Assembly: GCA_018901715.1 (NCBI GenBank) | Contig: JAHIEL010000025.1 | Location: forward strand, 1-8,359 | Direction: 5' to 3' | Length of the DNA: 8,359 bases | Source: Patescibacteria group bacterium | GTDB lineage: Bacteria; Patescibacteriota; Minisyncoccia; Minisyncoccales; PEYH01 | Shown: piece by piece, positions 7,200-8,359 of the stretch | How positions within the stretch are numbered: the first letter of the stretch is position 1 | Layout of the letters: each line of letters begins with the position of its first letter | The notes under the pieces: generated by a model | What the model saw: only the letters and a program-made list of their open reading frames with translations | Told to the model about the DNA's origin: nothing | Database searches by the model: none | Position numbers and translations under genes: made by a program

Positions 7200-7279
7200 T
7201 CCCGCCCTCTCCCACTTCCCGAGGCCCACCCGATTCTCCCTTTCGCGTCCCGCCTTCTCCAACTTTTTGAGGCCCGCCC
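7200..7279 (+). repeat. 32-nt direct repeat, 48-nt period, C-rich
   Basis: The segments 7200-7231 and 7248-7279 agree at 26 of 32 positions; both start TCCCGCC and continue through a GAGGCCC(A/G)CCC block. The second runs into the hairpin at 7268-7300 and is preceded by CGCGTCCCGCC (7244-7254), a motif also found at 5801 and 8204. Confidence 0.75.
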
Positions 7280-7300
7280 TCATTAAGAGGACGGGTCTCG
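7268..7300. repeat. GC-rich hairpin family, member 2
   Basis: A stem of 7268-7281 with 7287-7300 around a 5-nt loop. The core CCCGCCCTC/GAGGACGGG is the same as in members 1 and 3, including the C·A mismatch (C7277 opposite A7291). The outer pairs differ but still pair (G7269-C7299, A7270-T7298, G7271-C7297, G7272·T7296). A long pyrimidine tract with T-runs follows from about 7310 to 7339, too far for a normal terminator. From there to copy C (7340-7368) nothing is recognised. Confidence 0.8.
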
Positions 7301-7368
7301 TCTGTACTAATTCTTTCTTTTCTTTCTTTTTTCTTTTTTAACATTTTTTGTTAGAATAATTAGAGTAA

Positions 7369-7445
7369 TAAGAACCCTCGTCGCCCTGCTCCTCAGAACC
7401 TTGAAATTGAATTTACCATATAATTCAATTAATGTAATTCAATTA
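7369..7445 (+). repeat. Interspersed 77-nt element, copy C
   Basis: Matches copy A at 76 of 77 positions and is in the same orientation. It keeps the AATTGAATT / AATTCAATT inverted repeat and TATAAT (7419-7424). It lies 73 nt upstream of the tRNA gene. Unlike copies A and B, it has no ATCAATGATTA array directly on its left. Confidence 0.9.
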
Positions 7446-7478
7446 TAAATGATCTTTAATTCTTGTTTCCCTTTTTTT

Positions 7479-7515
7479 TAATGATCAATAATCAATGATC
7501 ACTGATTAATTCTAT
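7479..7515. repeat. ATCAATGATC repeats with an 18-nt shared end, before tRNA-Lys
   Basis: Irregular AATGATCAATAATCAATGATC repeats end in ATCACTGATTAATTCTAT (7498-7515). That 18-nt string also occurs exactly at 5748-5765, just to the right of copy A. The tRNA begins 2 nt further on, so any tRNA promoter must lie inside this repeat; TGATTAATT (7503-7511) is only a weak -10 candidate. Confidence 0.75.
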
Positions 7516-7517
7516 CC

Positions 7518-7590
7518 GCCCCCATAACTCAATTGGTAGAGTAACTCCCTTTTAAGGAGGATGTTCCAGGTTCGAGTCCTGGTGGGGGCA
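7518..7590 (+). tRNA. tRNA-Lys (anticodon UUU)
   Basis: A 73-nt cloverleaf. The acceptor stem is 7518-7524 with 7583-7589 (7 perfect pairs), with discriminator A7590. D stem is ACTC/GAGT (7527-7530, 7539-7542) with loop AATTGGTA; the T arm is CCAGG-TTCGAGT-CCTGG (7566-7582). Anticodon stem is 7544-7548 with 7556-7560, loop CTTTTAA, anticodon TTT at 7551-7553, reading AAA/AAG. The variable loop is 5 nt. The CCA end is not encoded and must be added enzymatically. The first anticodon-stem pair (positions 27-43) is an A·G mismatch. Confidence 0.95.
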
Positions 7591-7623
7591 TATCTGAACA
7601 AAAGAAAAATTTGAAATCCAAGC

Positions 7624-7646
7624 TGTCCGATTTTATAAATCGGACA
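7624..7646. other. 10-bp perfect stem-loop downstream of tRNA-Lys
   Basis: TGTCCGATTT (7624-7633) pairs perfectly with 7637-7646 around a 3-nt loop. No T-run follows, so it is either an atypical end of the tRNA transcript, a processing structure, or an operator upstream of the next promoter. It is followed by a 12-nt direct repeat beginning TGTACTAT at 7648 and 7660. Confidence 0.7.
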
Positions 7647-7683
7647 ATGTACTATCAAGTGTACTATAACTCAGTGCAGTGGG

Positions 7684-7712
7684 TTGACATAAATCTAATG
7701 ATATGCTATATT
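7684..7712 (+). promoter_or_regulatory. Near-consensus promoter of the 78-residue membrane protein gene
   Basis: TTGACA (7684-7689), a 17-nt spacer and TATATT (7707-7712), with an extended TG at 7704-7705. This is the best promoter in the window. The -10 overlaps a 12-bp palindrome ATATTTAAATAT (7708-7719). Transcription would start near 7719, leaving a leader of about 92 nt. Confidence 0.8.
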
Positions 7713-7753
7713 TAAATATTCGATAACGGATGAAACTGTTTTTCTAAACTAAA

Positions 7754-7790
7754 AAAGGTCGTTTCTCGCGATTGGCGAAATCCGATCTTT
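7754..7790 (+). promoter_or_regulatory. Leader hairpin before the 78-residue gene
   Basis: AAAGGTCG (7754-7761) pairs with CGATCTTT (7783-7790), one pair being G·U; inside, TCGC (7766-7769) pairs with GCGA (7775-7778) around a 5-nt loop, separated by a 4x4 internal loop. The structure ends 10 nt before the Shine-Dalgarno GGAGG. It could affect translation or mRNA stability; it matches no riboswitch I recognise. Confidence 0.5.
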
Positions 7791-7797
7791 CACAAAA

Positions 7798-7805
7798 AAA
7801 GGAGG
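7798..7805 (+). promoter_or_regulatory. Ribosome binding site of the 78-residue gene
   Basis: AAAGGAGG lies 5 nt before ATG 7811. It fixes that start in preference to the upstream in-frame TTG at 7772, which lies inside the leader hairpin. Confidence 0.9.
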
Positions 7806-7810
7806 GTATT

Positions 7811-8047
7811 ATGACATTGGGAAGAATGGAGCGTATGTATGGGGATAAACCGCCACTATATATGTTCTCGGTTTGTGTTCTATGTTTCGGATGTGGCTGG
7901 TTAGTCGCACAATACGGAAGATTTGGTCTTGAAGGTATCCTTGTGCGCGCTTTTATGCTATTGATAGTTATTCACTTTATGGATGCTATCATCAAAAGCA
8001 TTTTTTATGTAAAAGAGCACTTCAGTATCTCTGTGAAGTGCAAGTGA
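7811..8047 (+). CDS. Unrecognised 78-residue two-helix membrane protein
   Basis: I do not recognise a family. The product has a short positively charged N-terminus (R5, R8, K13), a first hydrophobic segment at about 16-36 containing three cysteines spaced every third residue (C22, C25, C28), a short turn (GRFGLEG, 36-42), and a second segment at about 43-66 that carries R46, H55 and D58, so it is somewhat amphipathic. The tail is short and basic (VKCK). Promoter, leader hairpin, strong Shine-Dalgarno and terminator are all its own. Its GC content seems higher than the flanking DNA. A perfect 8-bp inverted repeat (8017-8024 with 8034-8041) lies inside the last codons. Small two-helix proteins include holins, toxins and accessory subunits, but nothing here selects among these. 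Confidence 0.75.
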   Translation: MTLGRMERMYGDKPPLYMFSVCVLCFGCGWLVAQYGRFGLEGILVRAFMLLIVIHFMDAIIKSIFYVKEHFSISVKCK

Positions 8048-8079
8048 TTTACCATGCTCCTTACACAAGTGCTTTTCAT

Positions 8080-8118
8080 AGGTCATCGACCAAAAATCGG
8101 TGACCTTTCTCTTTTCTT
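8080..8118 (+). terminator. Intrinsic terminator of the 78-residue gene
   Basis: A 10-bp stem (8080-8089 with 8097-8106, one G·U) and 7-nt loop are followed by TTTCTCTTTTCTT. It lies 32 nt after the stop codon. Confidence 0.85.
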
Positions 8119-8179
8119 AATTCTTTATTTTCTTTTCTTCTTTTCTTTTTCAATGATCAGTTATCAGTAATCAATGATA
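8107..8179. repeat. Pyrimidine tract and ATCAATGATC-type repeats
   Basis: A C/T-rich stretch (8107-8150) merges into CAATGATCAGTTATCAGTAATCAATGATA-type repeat sequence (8151-8179), the same pairing of elements as after dnaJ. No coding potential is seen. Confidence 0.75.
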
Positions 8180-8204
8180 TTTTTTCTTGCCCTCCCCCCC
8201 TCCC

Positions 8205-8239
8205 GCGTCCCGCCCTCTCCAGCAGGGAGGACGGGACGC
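8205..8239. repeat. GC-rich hairpin family, member 3
   Basis: Arms 8205-8217 and 8227-8239 pair at 12 of 13 positions, with C8213 opposite A8231 at the same place as the mismatch in members 1 and 2. Relative to member 1 an outer A-T pair has become G-C (8207-8237). The loop is 9 nt. A C-run (about 8190-8204) precedes it. Confidence 0.85.
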
Positions 8240-8285
8240 ACAGCCCTTGTTTTACTTTATTTCTAGGAGAACGATTTAAAATAAC

Positions 8286-8314
8286 TTGTCCTGAATTTAT
8301 CAAAGAGGTAAAAT
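8286..8314 (+). promoter_or_regulatory. Possible promoter of the gene starting at 8326
   Basis: TTGTCC (8286-8291, 4 of 6), a 17-nt spacer and TAAAAT (8309-8314). Transcription would start about 5 nt before the ATG at 8326, making the message nearly leaderless, in line with the absence of a Shine-Dalgarno at normal distance. Confidence 0.5.
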
Positions 8315-8325
8315 AACAAAAAGAT

Positions 8326-8359
8326 ATGAAAAAAACTTTCCCAAAATTTATTCAAAAAA
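8326..8359 (+). CDS. Start of a plus-strand gene, cut by the window end
   Basis: ATG at 8326 opens MKKTFPKFIQK and stays open to the end of the window. A promoter fits directly upstream. The sequence resembles the start of small RNHCP zinc-ribbon proteins, whose first residues are often a basic F-x-K-x-I-x-K stretch before a CxxC motif. With only 11 residues this is a guess and could be chance. Confidence 0.4.
   Translation, partial: MKKTFPKFIQK

Noticed and set aside
5665..7445. The three repeats as a CRISPR array
   Set aside because: Only three copies, separated by about 1360 and 190 nt with a gene between them, and no regular spacers or cas genes.
7772..7810. TTG at 7772 as the start of the small membrane protein
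   Set aside because: It lies in a leader hairpin without a Shine-Dalgarno, whereas ATG 7811 has an ideal one.
7518..8359. tRNA-Lys as an integration (att) site for the 78-residue gene
   Set aside because: I found no repeat of the tRNA 3' end downstream within the window and no integrase.

Overview
The window looks like a piece of a small, AT-rich bacterial chromosome, most likely from a candidate-phyla-radiation (Patescibacteria/Parcubacteria-type) organism. This is inferred from the style of the proteins (a compact GrpE, a DnaK with a lysine/glutamate-rich tail, a family-39-type membrane glycosyltransferase), from the low GC content, and from intergenic runs of ATCAATGATTA-type repeats mixed with short GC-rich hairpins. 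No taxonomic marker was available to confirm it. TGA appears to act as a normal stop.

Left part (1-3060): the last 16 codons of a plus-strand gene that resembles the FtsQ/DivIB C-terminus, then a strong, probably bidirectional terminator. Two minus-strand genes follow: a polytopic GT39/PMT-like glycosyltransferase (126-1904) and prs, ribose-phosphate pyrophosphokinase (2023-2988). The prs gene has its own terminator, a strong Shine-Dalgarno site and a promoter. This part is compact and conventional.

Middle (3092-5562): a promoter divergent from that of prs drives grpE and then dnaK, 16 nt apart. GrpE is the nucleotide exchange factor and DnaK the Hsp70 ATPase; DnaJ (5882-6991) completes the chaperone cycle. 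No hrcA gene or CIRCE operator is visible. DnaJ is separated from dnaK by 319 nt of repeats and hairpins.

Right part (5563-8325): intergenic DNA here differs from the left half. It carries 14-nt tandem repeats, three copies of an interspersed element of about 77 nt, three related GC-rich hairpins with a shared internal mismatch and covarying outer pairs, long pyrimidine tracts and a 32-nt direct repeat. Embedded in it are a tRNA-Lys(UUU) gene (7518-7590) and an unrecognised 78-residue two-helix membrane protein (7811-8047). The small gene has a near-consensus promoter, a structured leader, a strong Shine-Dalgarno site and a terminator, so it looks like a self-contained cassette. The window ends just inside another plus-strand gene (start 8326).

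The protein-coding genes are mostly ordinary housekeeping genes. The features most worth a second look are the interspersed repeat and hairpin families and the small membrane-protein cassette.
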